Of a DNA stretch of 64,000 nt, positions 15,937-25,275 are shown one piece after another; within the stretch, counting starts at the first letter, position 1, and each line of letters starts with the position of its first letter. The notes under the pieces were generated by a model. That model saw only the letters and a program-made list of their open reading frames with translations. It made no database searches and had not been told where the DNA came from. The stretch lies in assembly GCF_019599545.1 (NCBI RefSeq), contig NZ_JAIEZV010000001.1, positions 1,178,001 to 1,242,000 of the forward strand, written 5' to 3'. Source of the stretch: Halobacillus sp. Nhm2S1 (GTDB lineage Bacteria; Bacillota; Bacilli; Bacillales; Halobacillaceae). Both the position numbers and the translations under genes were made by a program.

Positions 15937-18180
15937 TCAACAAGTCCAAAGTCCATCCTTGTCAGTTAGGAGGAAATCATCAGGCTGTCTACCTATCATA
16001 TAGAGACGATGGAGAGGTCTCGTCATAGCTACATAGAGCATTTTCAAATCCAGTTCATTTTTTACATAAGCGTGTTCGTCACAATAGAGAAAAACAACAT
16101 CAAACTCCAGTCCTTTAGCAAGGTAGGCAGGGAGAATAACACGATCCCCCAATTCGTCCGTGTTCTCTTCCATAATCTCGAAGGAAGGAAGTTCATGGGC
16201 TAGCTTCTCCGCCTCCTGTTTTGTTTTTGTGACAAAAGCGAAGTTGTTCATCCCTTTTCTGACCAAGTCATGGATCAGATCATGAAGGCGCCCCTTCCGA
16301 TACTCCTCTCTGGAAAGAAAAGTAGGCACATCCCCATGTCGGACTACAGGTTCTGCTTTCGGAAGTGCATCTGGCATATCATCTAAAAGCCGATTAGCTA
16401 AGTTCATGATTTCAATTGTCGTCCGATACGTCTTTTGCAGAGTGAGGTAGTTCGCTGTCGGAAAAATATCGTTTTGCAGTGTTTCCCAATTCTCTACTCC
16501 TCGGTAATGATAAATCCCTTGCGCTAAGTCTCCTACGATGGTGAACAAATCCGTTTGAAAAGCCTTTCTCAAACTGAAAATTTCCATAAAGCTATAATCC
16601 TGCGCTTCGTCAATGACCACTTTCTTTGCACGATCGTCAGCATCAAGACCTGTGATAAAGGTCTTCATATACAACAAAGGTGCTAAATCTTCCGCACAAA
16701 GCTTCCCGGTTGCGTGCACTTTTCTCGTATCCTTTCTCATTTGCTCCCATTCAGAAGATTCATCCACATAAACGGTCGGAAAGGTTTCCTCTTCAAAAAG
16801 CTGCTGATAGATTGTCCATACATCCACTTCCGGATACTTCTTCATATAACGATTGACCGATATCCTGGCTGCTTTCTTTATTTCATCCAGCCTTTCCTCT
16901 TTCCTTGTAATCAAAAAACTGACACGGATTTTTCGTTTCTCCGCATCCTTCATCCCATAGAGTGCATCGTCCAGGGCTTCATCATATTTGGCGGCCATTT
17001 TTTCCAGGATCCGCTTCTTTTTTCTTTTCAATTCACTTTGCAATACAGACTTAATTTTCTGAACGCGTACCTCGTAAGGAAAATAGCTGTATTCTTCAAA
17101 AAACAAACGATTGATGGCTTTTGCACTTTTAATCTTAAACCCTGCGAGCGTAAAATCATCCTCTACTTTATAGGACTTCTTCCATTTTTGCAGATAGCGA
17201 TCCAAGATTTCTTTGAATCTTTTCGATCCTTTCAGCCGTGCTCCTTCAATAGAACTGCGCTCCCCGGATTTTTCTACTGCATTCATAAGCACCTCATGCT
17301 GAGTGACGACAGGCAGACGAATCCCGGTAGCCTGCAGAACAAAATCGGTAAAGGTCGTCTGTCTCGCTCGATCCACCCCAAGTTCCGGCAAAACTTCAGA
17401 TATGTACTGAATAAACAAGCGGTTGGGAGCAAGAATGAGCATCTCTTCTGGACGGAAGATTTCTTTCATTGTATATAAAAAATAAGAGATCCTGTGAAGA
17501 GCAATCGTTGTTTTTCCACTCCCAGCAGCCCCTTGCACAATAATCGGCTTACGTAAATCTGCACGAATGATTCTATTTTGCTCTTCTTGAATGGTGGATA
17601 CAATTTCTGTCAGACGCTTTTCGGCATTCTGAGCTAACGAATCCTGAAGCAATTCATCCTTTGTGGTAAGGTCGATATCACGGTAATCCAACAGCTCCCC
17701 ATCTTCAATCTGATACTGTCTTTTTAAGGAAACATCTCCTTCATATCTTTCTCCAAGCGCTTCGTAACTCACTTCTCCAAGGCGGCCTTCATAATAGACA
17801 TTCGCTAGAGGAGAACGCCAATCTAAAATGATAGGATATTGAGTTTCCCGGTCAAATAATGACGTCTTACCAATATAAAAAATTTCTCGATCGGGCTTTT
17901 CTTTTTGATGAAAATCAATGCGGGCAAAATACGGTTTGTTTCGTAGATGTTTGAGGTTCTCCAGTTGTTCTTTGGACATTTTCATGAAATTCGCATGAGA
18001 AAGCATTTCTTGGTACCTCAGACTGCTGTCTTTGAAGCTGAGGTTCTCAAGGGTGTCTTCCTGGCGCTTCTTCAGTGATTCCTGACCTGTTTCCTGTGAG
18101 GTGATCAGTCTGTCCATATACGTTTTGGTAAAAGACAGACGGTCTCGTTCTTTTTCAAATTCCGGATGCCGTTCCGTCAT
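15937..18180 (-). CDS. helD: HelD, RNA polymerase-recycling UvrD-like ATPase
   Basis: 747 aa. A coiled-coil N-terminal arm (about 1-95) that enters RNA polymerase is followed by a UvrD/Rep-like ATPase. Walker A GAAGSGKT is at 217-224, Walker B VVIDEAQDYS, and late helicase motifs include LQKTYRTT and AKGLEFDVVFLY. HelD removes stalled RNA polymerase from DNA and helps recycle it. Start: ATG at 18180 is 10 bp from GGAGG; an ATG three codons earlier is only 1 bp from it. B. subtilis HelD is slightly longer (about 774). Monocistronic, convergent with the ger operon. Confidence 0.9.
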   Translation of the reverse strand: MTERHPEFEKERDRLSFTKTYMDRLITSQETGQESLKKRQEDTLENLSFKDSSLRYQEMLSHANFMKMSKEQLENLKHLRNKPYFARIDFHQKEKPDREIFYIGKTSLFDRETQYPIILDWRSPLANVYYEGRLGEVSYEALGERYEGDVSLKRQYQIEDGELLDYRDIDLTTKDELLQDSLAQNAEKRLTEIVSTIQEEQNRIIRADLRKPIIVQGAAGSGKTTIALHRISYFLYTMKEIFRPEEMLILAPNRLFIQYISEVLPELGVDRARQTTFTDFVLQATGIRLPVVTQHEVLMNAVEKSGERSSIEGARLKGSKRFKEILDRYLQKWKKSYKVEDDFTLAGFKIKSAKAINRLFFEEYSYFPYEVRVQKIKSVLQSELKRKKKRILEKMAAKYDEALDDALYGMKDAEKRKIRVSFLITRKEERLDEIKKAARISVNRYMKKYPEVDVWTIYQQLFEEETFPTVYVDESSEWEQMRKDTRKVHATGKLCAEDLAPLLYMKTFITGLDADDRAKKVVIDEAQDYSFMEIFSLRKAFQTDLFTIVGDLAQGIYHYRGVENWETLQNDIFPTANYLTLQKTYRTTIEIMNLANRLLDDMPDALPKAEPVVRHGDVPTFLSREEYRKGRLHDLIHDLVRKGMNNFAFVTKTKQEAEKLAHELPSFEIMEENTDELGDRVILPAYLAKGLEFDVVFLYCDEHAYVKNELDLKMLYVAMTRPLHRLYMIGRQPDDFLLTDKDGLWTC

Positions 18181-18404
18181 TTGAGCCATTCCTCCTTCTT
18201 TTTGTTCTGCACGGTTCACAGAACATTCTTCTAATGGAATGACGCGTGAGCGCTCATACAGTTTTTCAAAGCAACGAATCAATAAGATACCATAACCACG
18301 TTGGAAGCGCAATCACTAATGATATAGTTTTATGTAAGTAGGCTCCGTTACGAAAGACATCGCAGGTAAGGACCTGGCCTAGCATGATAGAAGATAAAAT
18401 AAAA

Positions 18405-18460
18405 AGCAGTATAGTTTAAGGCTGCGCTTTGTTTTGCGCTTACACCTAAACTACACTGCT
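18405..18460 (-). terminator. Long hairpin downstream of the zinc-ribbon gene
   Basis: AGCAGTATAGTTTA pairs with TAAACTACACTGCT (one mismatch), with an inner GCGC/GCGC stem in the loop. It is followed on the minus strand by TTTTATTTTATC. Likely terminator for the gene ending at 18475. Confidence 0.6.
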
Positions 18461-18474
18461 ATTAAAAAGGCACC

Positions 18475-18828
18475 CTAGGGTCTGTTTTTGTTCTCCACAT
18501 ATTTCGGCAGATGCATCTCAAATATGAAGAAAGAAAGAATACGCAAAAGTACAGGATATAAGGCCAGAAATCCTACCAAATCCCCGATTCCCCCAAGAAG
18601 GTTGGTAAAAAGAAGAACGATGGCCAGAACAAGCATGAGAAAAACAGTCACAAGGCCTACTCTTCCATTGATAGGTGTCCACGCTCCTGCTATTGTCCTC
18701 GTATCCTGTTCCAGCAGTTCGAAGCAACGGTAGTGATAAGGACGTATTCTGAACCAGTTGGATGCTGTGACAAGTTCGTCACGGTCCTGAATTTTTTTGT
18801 AACAATACCGACAGATGTTTGTGTTCAC
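18475..18828 (-). CDS. Small membrane protein with a zinc-ribbon-like N-terminus
   Basis: 117 aa from GTG at 18828. Near the N-terminus CRYC (about 6-9) and later HYRCF (about 35-39) form a possible C-x2-C...H-x2-C metal site. About three hydrophobic segments follow, including LVTVFLMLVLAIVLLF and a Gly-rich LLGGIGDLVGFLALY. The start is chosen because AGGAG, 8 bp upstream, overlaps the stop of the preceding GHKL ATPase gene; an ATG further upstream would overlap that gene by 37 bp. The 5-bp gap implies translational coupling. No family recognised; possibly a membrane partner of the upstream kinase-like protein. Confidence 0.7.
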   Translation of the reverse strand: MNTNICRYCYKKIQDRDELVTASNWFRIRPYHYRCFELLEQDTRTIAGAWTPINGRVGLVTVFLMLVLAIVLLFTNLLGGIGDLVGFLALYPVLLRILSFFIFEMHLPKYVENKNRP

Positions 18829-18833
18829 GAAAT

Positions 18834-19259
18834 CTACTCCTGATTGAGATATTTTTTCATTAGCAAACACTCGTTGCCTTTTTCATTATATCGCAAAACA
18901 TCCATAACTCTAAGCATTAACGTAATCCCACGCCCACTCTCATCCAAGTCTTCTACACTTGGGAACCAGTGCTTCATGTCACCTGTCACCTGATAAGGCC
19001 TCCAGTCAAACCCGTCTCCATGATCATAGACTCTGACGAGTAACCGTGAATAGAGAAAGTGGATTTTCAATAAGACGGGATAATCTGTTCTCTCCTGATG
19101 GCCATGTGCCCATGCATTCCATACAGCTTCGGTAATCGATGCATCCACAAGAAGTTGATCGTTCCCGTAGTATTTGGCAAGATATGGTGAATATTTACGT
19201 CGGACATCTCTCAGTTCTCTCGGATGTCTGATATTGGCTTCTATAGATGCCTTCATCAT
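18834..19259 (-). CDS. GHKL-fold ATP-binding protein (anti-sigma factor/serine kinase type)
   Basis: 141 aa, a stand-alone HATPase domain like RsbW/SpoIIAB. The N box is ITEAVWNAWAH (Glu44, Asn48), the G1 box DHGDGF at 79-84 and the G2 box GRGITLM at 109-115. It lacks the receiver or sensor domains of histidine kinases. Start ATG is preceded by GAGGAGAGG. It is followed by the zinc-ribbon membrane protein with 5 bp between them. No sigma factor or anti-anti-sigma gene is adjacent, so the target is unknown. The family usually binds or phosphorylates a partner-switching protein. Confidence 0.85.
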   Translation of the reverse strand: MMKASIEANIRHPRELRDVRRKYSPYLAKYYGNDQLLVDASITEAVWNAWAHGHQERTDYPVLLKIHFLYSRLLVRVYDHGDGFDWRPYQVTGDMKHWFPSVEDLDESGRGITLMLRVMDVLRYNEKGNECLLMKKYLNQE

Positions 19260-19459
19260 TCAGCCTCTCCTCTTCTAAGTCAATGATTAGCAAACCATTG
19301 GACTTAGTAAATGGATTTGTTCCCTTTTCTATTCCCTTTATCCAAATCACTTAAAAGGGGAAGTGTCAACTTTTTCATAAAAATGGAAATCTATAAAGGT
19401 AGGATGAGTGAGAGAACAACTACCCCAGTCTGGCTTTATTAGTTTGTAAGAAGGAGCGA

Positions 19460-20536
19460 TCATTTTTTCCTTTCATGACTCTGAATGATATCCACCACTT
19501 TATCTTTCGTTTGCTCACTTTGATAGCTTTGCATGGACTCAAGAATCTGATCACGATTGTTGATAAGTTGACGAAGATCATTCAATAAGGTTTCATTTGT
19601 GAGCTCTTCTTCCTCTCGTTTCATCGCATATCCCTGATTAACAAAAGAGTCTGCATTTAAAATTTGGTCTCCACGACTTGCTTTTCTTGATAATGGGATG
19701 AGAAGCATCGGTTTTTTCAAAGCTAAAAACTCAAATATAGCGTTTGATCCTGCTCTGGAGACGATATAGTCTGTAGCAGCAAATAAATCCTTCAGCTCAT
19801 CTTGGACATACTCGAACTGGGCATATCCACGTTTGTTGATGGACGTGTCTTTGTGCCCTTGTCCACAGATGTGAACAATCTGAACTTCCTGGAGCAATTC
19901 ATCTAAATTATCGCGTATCGCATCATTGATTCTCTTCGACCCTGTACTGCCTCCCATCACCATGACCACAGGTTTCTGCTTATGGAATTCACACAAGGCT
20001 AAACCTTTAGAGCGGTCTCCTTCAAACAGTTCTTCGCGGACTACGGCCCCGATATATTCACCCTTTCCTTCCGGCAGATGTTTCATTGTTTCGGGAAAAG
20101 TAGCCAGGATTTTTTTTGCAAACGGGAAGGATAGTTTATTAGCCAGCCCCGGCGTATAATCCGATTCATGAATAACGGTCGGAACGCTCTTCAAGCGTGC
20201 CGCCATAACGACAGGTACAGAGACAAATCCCCCTTTTGAAAAAATGACCTGGGGCTTCCGTTTCTGGATGATCCGGAGAGATTGAGCTAATCCTTTCAAC
20301 ACCTTGAAAGGATCCTTGAAGTTTTCCTTCGACATGTACCTTCTCAGTTTTCCTGTTGAGATGCCGTGGTAGGTGACTCCATCCAACGGCTCAATCAAAT
20401 TTCTTTCAATTCCACTATAGGATCCAATGTAATCGACGGTATATCCTTGTTTCTGAAATTCTGGAATAAGCGCAAGGTTCACGATGACGTGCCCCGCTGT
20501 CCCTCCACCTGTAAATAAAATCCTTTTTTGACTCAT
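19460..20536 (-). CDS. murG: MurG-type UDP-GlcNAc glycosyltransferase
   Basis: 358 aa with the MurG GT28 fold. The N-terminal glycine loop GGGTAGHV is at 10-17, a second glycine motif [16 protein letters not shown] is near 190-205, and the UDP-GlcNAc-site sequence [20 protein letters not shown] is near 252-271. It would add GlcNAc to the undecaprenyl-linked muramoyl-pentapeptide to make lipid II. It is not in the usual dcw cell-division cluster: its neighbours are a GHKL protein and a divergent MATE transporter, so this may be a second MurG copy rather than the essential one. The ribosome-binding site AAAGGA is rather distant. Confidence 0.88.
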   Translation of the reverse strand: MSQKRILFTGGGTAGHVIVNLALIPEFQKQGYTVDYIGSYSGIERNLIEPLDGVTYHGISTGKLRRYMSKENFKDPFKVLKGLAQSLRIIQKRKPQVIFSKGGFVSVPVVMAARLKSVPTVIHESDYTPGLANKLSFPFAKKILATFPETMKHLPEGKGEYIGAVVREELFEGDRSKGLALCEFHKQKPVVMVMGGSTGSKRINDAIRDNLDELLQEVQIVHICGQGHKDTSINKRGYAQFEYVQDELKDLFAATDYIVSRAGSNAIFEFLALKKPMLLIPLSRKASRGDQILNADSFVNQGYAMKREEEELTNETLLNDLRQLINNRDQILESMQSYQSEQTKDKVVDIIQSHERKK

Positions 20537-20646
20537 ATGTTAATCAACGTCCTTTCAGAGGGCTTCTTAAGTAATTCTGGATGTGTTACTATGCTATAAT
20601 CCTCGTATTCCTCTAAAGAGAATTGTACCAGAAAAGAGTGTGGCCT

Positions 20647-22008
20647 ATGTACGAAACAAAAACATTAAAAGAAAAAATCAAACTGTTCAGCGTCATCCTC
20701 ATTCCAATCCTGATTACACAAATTGGGATGTACCTAATGAATTTTTTCGATACGATTATGGCTGGTCAATCCGGCCCTGACCAACTGGCAGGAGTAGCGA
20801 TAGGGTCAAGCATATGGATGCCTGTCTTTACAGGATTGAATGGCATCCTCATGGCTATTTCCCCAATTGTAGCTCAATTAAAAGGGGCGAAGAAAGAAAA
20901 TGAAATCTCTTATTCCGTTAAACAAGGGATTTATTTATCCATTTTTTTGGCTGGAGGAATAGGAACACTCGGGTTCTTTTTATTGGATCCGATTTTGTCT
21001 TTATTAGATATCACTCCAGAAGTCCGGCATGTAGCAAAATATTACTTAATGACACTGGGAATCGGGATTGTGCCCTTGTTTGTCTTCAACATCCTTCGGT
21101 CATTTGTAGATGCCCTAGGTCAAACCAAAGTTTCAATGGCCGTCATCCTGATGACACTGCCGATCAATGTTCTTTTTAATTATATGTTCATCTTCGGTCG
21201 ATTGGGTGCCCCTGAACTGGGAGGGATTGGAGCGGGAGTAGCTTCTGCTCTTACCTATTGGGTATCATTAGTCATCCTTGTTACCATCGTTCACAAACTC
21301 CGTCCATTAAGAACCTATAAGATTTTCCAATCATGGATTTCTCCTGAATGGAAAGAGTGGTGGGCACAATTGAAAATTGGCATTCCCATCGGTTTTGCCA
21401 TCTTTTTTGAAACAAGTATTTTCGCTGCCGTCACTTTTTTTATGACGGCTTATGATACGAATACCATTGCCGCTCACCAGGCAGCCATTAATTTTGCCTC
21501 TCTTCTCTATATGGTTCCCTTGAGTATCGCCTTTGCACTAACCATTGCCGTTGGATTCGAAGTCGGGGCAGAAAGGTATAAAGAAGCGAGAACATATTCT
21601 TATTTAGGCATTGTATCTGCTGTTACGATGAGTCTTTTTGCAGGACTGATTTTATTTTTGTTCGATGATGCGATCGCAAGACTCTACAGCACAGATGAAA
21701 GGGTAATTGAATTGACTAAGAATTTCATCATCTATGCTATCTTCTTTCAGCTGTCGGATGGATTCGGCGCACCTCTGCAAGGGATTCTCCGGGGATATAA
21801 GGATGTGAATATCACGCTTGTTATGGCGTTCATTTCTTATTGGGGCATTGGTTTGCCAAGTGGGTACTGGCTTGCGAACTATACAGCCCTCGGTCCTTAC
21901 GGATACTGGTTAAGCCTGACGATCGGCTTAACCGCAGGAGCCATCACCCTCCTCATCCGTATGCTGTACATCCAAAAAAGAAATACCCAAATAAGCAGCG
22001 CTTCCTAA
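20647..22008 (+). CDS. MATE-family efflux transporter (NorM-like)
   Basis: 453 aa with twelve membrane helices in two repeats of six. The first half starts FSVILIPILITQIGMYLMNF, with the conserved DTIMAGQSGPDQLAGVA region near residue 36. Such proteins export cationic drugs in exchange for Na+ or H+. ATG at 20647 is chosen over an in-frame TTG eight codons upstream because it matches the usual short N-terminus; both have only weak ribosome-binding sites. Divergent from murG. The 3' end is followed at once by repeat element III and a terminator. Substrate unknown. Confidence 0.9.
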   Translation: MYETKTLKEKIKLFSVILIPILITQIGMYLMNFFDTIMAGQSGPDQLAGVAIGSSIWMPVFTGLNGILMAISPIVAQLKGAKKENEISYSVKQGIYLSIFLAGGIGTLGFFLLDPILSLLDITPEVRHVAKYYLMTLGIGIVPLFVFNILRSFVDALGQTKVSMAVILMTLPINVLFNYMFIFGRLGAPELGGIGAGVASALTYWVSLVILVTIVHKLRPLRTYKIFQSWISPEWKEWWAQLKIGIPIGFAIFFETSIFAAVTFFMTAYDTNTIAAHQAAINFASLLYMVPLSIAFALTIAVGFEVGAERYKEARTYSYLGIVSAVTMSLFAGLILFLFDDAIARLYSTDERVIELTKNFIIYAIFFQLSDGFGAPLQGILRGYKDVNITLVMAFISYWGIGLPSGYWLANYTALGPYGYWLSLTIGLTAGAITLLIRMLYIQKRNTQISSAS

Positions 22009-22019
22009 CCTACAGGGCA

Positions 22020-22192
22020 GAATCGTGGAATACTTGATTTCGAGACTTTTGTTGAGTGGGTTGAGGCTGGGGGAATAAGTCGCTTTCCTCCTGAGCGCGG
22101 TGAGCCACCTCAGGCTGACGCATTATGGGGTCTCACCAAACACTATTTCCCGCAGCCCCAAAACTCCCAGAAACATCTCGGAACTCAGTCAG
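22020..22192. repeat. Interspersed repeat element III (single unit)
   Basis: A single minus-reading unit (CGCTTTCC near 22080, GAGCCACCTC near 22103, GGGGTCTCACC near 22129). Imperfect copies of the element ends bound it: TACTTGATTTCGAGAC at about 22030-22045 and CATCTCGGAACTCAGTC at about 22175-22191. The left flank GGCAGAATCGTGG resembles that of element II. Confidence 0.65.
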
Positions 22193-22213
22193 GAGCATAT
22201 CTTAGATATGATA

Positions 22214-22242
22214 AAGAAGCGTCCTGGGAATGGACGCTTCTT
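22214..22242. terminator. Terminator between MATE and aldehyde dehydrogenase genes
   Basis: AAGAAGCGTCC pairs with GGACGCTTCTT around a 7-nt loop and is followed by TTT on the plus strand. Usable in both directions. Confidence 0.85.
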
Positions 22243-22261
22243 TTTAGTTTATTATTGATCG

Positions 22262-23686
22262 TTACTGGTTTAAGTTAAGAACGATCAAGCGTTCCTCTGT
22301 CATGTCTTCAATCGTATACTTCGGACCTTCTTTCCCCCACCCGCTGTCTTTCACACCACCATAAGGCATGAGGTCTACCCGGTATTGGGAGGAGTCATTA
22401 ACCATTAAGCCTCCCACTTCAACATTCTTAGCTGCATAAAAAGCGGTATCAATATTTTGTGTGAAGATACCACCTTGAAGGCCATAAGGGGAGTCATTCA
22501 CTTCTTCGATACAAGAGGAAAGGTCGGAAAATGGAATGATGCTCACAACGGGAGCGAAAATTTCTTCACAAACGACTTTCATGTCTGGTTTTACATTTGT
22601 TAAAACCGTAGGGTGAAATAAAGCAGCCTCACGATTGCCGCCGTGGATGATTTTGGCTCCTGCTGCTTTCGCTTCCTCCACCCAATCTTCGGCACGTGCG
22701 GCTTCTTCTTCGCTGATCATAGGACCGACATCGGTATTCGGGTCGTTCGGGTCTCCCACATTCAACTTTTCAATAGCTTGGATGAACTTGTCCTGAAATA
22801 CTTCACGAACGTCTTCATGTACATACAATCGTTGGACAGAAATACAAACTTGGCCAGCAAAGGCATAACTTTTAGCGGCTACGTTTTCTGCAGCTGCATC
22901 AAGGTCCGCTTCTCTATCAATAATGACGGGAGAGTTATTTCCGAGTTCAAGGACGAGTTTGTTCAGCCCTGTATTTTGTTTTAACTTCAATCCGACTTCT
23001 GCACTTCCAGTAAATGTGTACAAGTTAATCCGCTCATCTTTCATCATTTGGTTGCCGACCGTTGAGCCTGAGCCAACCACCACATTCAGAAACCCTTTTG
23101 GAAGTCCGGCTTCTTCGAACAACTTGGCCAATTTCAACGCAGAAATCGGTGTCTTACTTGCAGGCTTCAAGACCACTGCATTCCCTGCCGCTATAGCAGG
23201 GGCAATTTTATGTGCCACAAGGTTCACCGGAAAATTGAAAGGGCTGATGGCTCCGACAACTCCTACTGGGACCTTGATCGTAAAAGCCATACGGTTTTCA
23301 GACCCTGGCGCTGCCTCTACTGGAACACCTTCCCCGTGAATCCGCTTCGCCTCTTCTGCTGCTAGTTCAAAAGTCTGAGCTGCCCGGTCTACCTCTGTTA
23401 ACGCTTGTTTGATCGGCTTCCCGGCTTCCATTGTAATGACTTTTGCCATGTCCTCCTGGTTCTCTTTCAATAGTTCGCTTACACGTTTCAATATTTCAAA
23501 GCGTTCATAAGGAGACATGGCATGCTGTTTATACGCATGCGTCGCTGCTTCAATGGCTGCATCCACTTCTTTTTCAGACGCTTTAGCCACCTGTGCAAAG
23601 GTTTCCTGTGTGTATTTGTTCCATACGTCGAGTTGATCATTGGTGTCTATCCATTCCCCATTAATATAGAGCTTATGATGATCCAT
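22262..23686 (-). CDS. NAD(P)-dependent aldehyde dehydrogenase
   Basis: 474-aa member of the ALDH superfamily. Asn/Phe motif SPFNFPVNLVAHK near 148-160, cofactor Lys174, FTGSAEVG at 225-232, general-base Glu247 (LVLELGN) and nucleophile Cys281 (FAGQVCISVQR). The C-terminal PYGGVKDSGWGKEGPKYTIE resembles the lactaldehyde/glycolaldehyde/phosphonoacetaldehyde-type branch, but the exact aldehyde cannot be fixed. Start ATG has GGAG 8 bp upstream. Single gene between terminators, so context gives no pathway. Confidence 0.92.
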   Translation of the reverse strand: MDHHKLYINGEWIDTNDQLDVWNKYTQETFAQVAKASEKEVDAAIEAATHAYKQHAMSPYERFEILKRVSELLKENQEDMAKVITMEAGKPIKQALTEVDRAAQTFELAAEEAKRIHGEGVPVEAAPGSENRMAFTIKVPVGVVGAISPFNFPVNLVAHKIAPAIAAGNAVVLKPASKTPISALKLAKLFEEAGLPKGFLNVVVGSGSTVGNQMMKDERINLYTFTGSAEVGLKLKQNTGLNKLVLELGNNSPVIIDREADLDAAAENVAAKSYAFAGQVCISVQRLYVHEDVREVFQDKFIQAIEKLNVGDPNDPNTDVGPMISEEEAARAEDWVEEAKAAGAKIIHGGNREAALFHPTVLTNVKPDMKVVCEEIFAPVVSIIPFSDLSSCIEEVNDSPYGLQGGIFTQNIDTAFYAAKNVEVGGLMVNDSSQYRVDLMPYGGVKDSGWGKEGPKYTIEDMTEERLIVLNLNQ

Positions 23687-23780
23687 GAACCTCTCTCCTT
23701 TGAAATAGAATCTACGACTTTTCCTATTCCCTTATTCACGGTTGGATAACACGCACGGATGCTTATAAAACAAAAAAAGC

Positions 23781-23806
23781 CTGAATGGAGGCAACCCTCC
23801 ATTCAG
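23781..23806 (-). terminator. Terminator of nupC
   Basis: CTGAATGGAGG pairs with CCTCCATTCAG around a 4-nt loop, followed on the minus strand by a T-run. Confidence 0.9.
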
Positions 23807-23819
23807 ACTTTTCGGCACT

Positions 23820-25007
23820 TTATAGGAATAATCCTGCAATTGTTGCAGAAAGCATAGAACCTAAAGTCGCACCGATAAGAAGCTTCATACCGAAACCAGA
23901 TACTCGTCCACCTTTTTCCGCATCGATCCCTTGAACCGTACCAGCAATGATACCGATCGAGGAGAAGTTAGCGAAACTTGTAAGGAAGACCGTTACGATA
24001 CCAACTGTTTTCTCCGATACGCTATCAAGCATATTTGAGAATTCAAGCATCGCGACAAATTCGTTCGTTACAATTTTCGTACCCATGATTGCACCAGCGT
24101 CAACGACTTCAGCTGCTGGAATACCCATCAGCAAACCAATTGGAGCAATAATATAACCAAGGAGTTCTTGAAGCGTAAACCCGTTGAATACAGCTCCAAA
24201 CACCCAGTTTACAAGCTCAAGTGATGCGATAAAAGCAATCAACATGGATGCAACGATCAAGGCGATTTTACCACCATCAAGAGCCCCATTACCCATGGCT
24301 TCGAAGAAACTTTTAGCATTGGAAACATCCTGAATATCCACTTTGTCCTCTTCTTTAGAAACTTTAACCGGTGCAATAATGGATGCAACGATCAAGGCAC
24401 TGAACATGTTTAAAGGAAGAGCAACTAGGATATATTGACTTGGCAGCATTCCAAGGTACGCACCTACGATAGAAGCAGATACAGATCCCATTGCAGAAGC
24501 ACTGACAATATACAAACGGTTGTCATTCAAGTTGTGAAACTGTGACTTGATCGCAATCAAAGCCTCTGACTGACCGAAGAAAATACTGTTTACTGCGTTG
24601 AAAGATTCAACCTTCGGCAAACCAGTAATCTTAGATAGTCCCCAACCGAGATATTTAATAATGAATGGCAAGATCTTCAAATACGTCAAAACAGATAGAA
24701 TAGTTGCGAAGAAAATGATGATGAGTAGAACGTTGAAGAAAAACACGCCGTTTTCTCCTACCTCTACGCCACCTAGTACGAAGTTAACCCCGACCGTTCC
24801 AAATTCAATCAATTTGTTGAACCCGGCGGAAATCCCGTCAATAATGAGTTTACCGATGGTCGTGTTGAACATGAAAGCCGTAATCAGCAACTGAACGACA
24901 ATCATAACCCCTATACCTTTGTAGTTAATGTTCTTACGATCGTTGGACATCAGAAAAGCGATTCCAAGAATGATCGCAATAGCAAGAATTCCTAAAAGAA
25001 TACCCAC
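23820..25007 (-). CDS. nupC: Concentrative nucleoside transporter, NupC family
   Basis: 395-aa integral membrane protein of the CNT family. Typical segments include SIFFGQSEALIAIKSQ (about 143-158), the nearby SASAMGSVSASIVGAYLGML, and MGTKIVTNEFVAMLEF near 306, which contribute to nucleoside and Na+/H+ binding. It imports nucleosides with the cation gradient. Start is GTG behind GGGAGGACTTATT. A near-consensus cre site lies 36 bp upstream, so carbon catabolite control is likely, as known for B. subtilis nupC. Monocistronic here, without the drm-pdp genes. Confidence 0.92.
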   Translation of the reverse strand: MGILLGILAIAIILGIAFLMSNDRKNINYKGIGVMIVVQLLITAFMFNTTIGKLIIDGISAGFNKLIEFGTVGVNFVLGGVEVGENGVFFFNVLLIIIFFATILSVLTYLKILPFIIKYLGWGLSKITGLPKVESFNAVNSIFFGQSEALIAIKSQFHNLNDNRLYIVSASAMGSVSASIVGAYLGMLPSQYILVALPLNMFSALIVASIIAPVKVSKEEDKVDIQDVSNAKSFFEAMGNGALDGGKIALIVASMLIAFIASLELVNWVFGAVFNGFTLQELLGYIIAPIGLLMGIPAAEVVDAGAIMGTKIVTNEFVAMLEFSNMLDSVSEKTVGIVTVFLTSFANFSSIGIIAGTVQGIDAEKGGRVSGFGMKLLIGATLGSMLSATIAGLFL

Positions 25008-25042
25008 AATAAGTCCTCCCCTAATTGTTAAATAAAGTATTT

Positions 25043-25058
25043 ATGAAAATGCTTACAT
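25043..25058 (-). promoter_or_regulatory. Candidate cre (CcpA) site upstream of nupC
   Basis: ATGTAAGCATTTTCAT on the minus strand matches WTGNAARCGNWWWCAW at 15 of 16 positions (A for G in the central CG). Confidence 0.55.
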
Positions 25059-25247
25059 CAAGTAATTCCACTATGGATTTTATCAGGTTGTCAGACGTCA
25101 TGCAAGGTTTATTTGTATGTAATAAATAACAAATCATGACATGCTAGTCACCCTATGCTCTAATATGCCTTTATTTATAAGGGTTTATCCCTTTTTAAGG
25201 ATCTTAATAATTTTTTGTCACATGGGTATACACTTGTACACATAAAA

Positions 25248-25273
25248 AAAGAAACGCCAAAAAGCGTTTCTTT
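25248..25273 (-). terminator. Terminator of the siderophore uptake operon
   Basis: AAAGAAACGC pairs with GCGTTTCTTT around a 6-nt loop, with T-runs on both sides. Confidence 0.88.
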
Positions 25274-25275
25274 TT

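Noticed and set aside
16714-17478. 254-codon open frame on the plus strand, antisense to helD
   Set aside because: Phe/Arg/Ile/Leu-rich with no recognisable domain and no ribosome-binding site; helD on the other strand is clearly coding.
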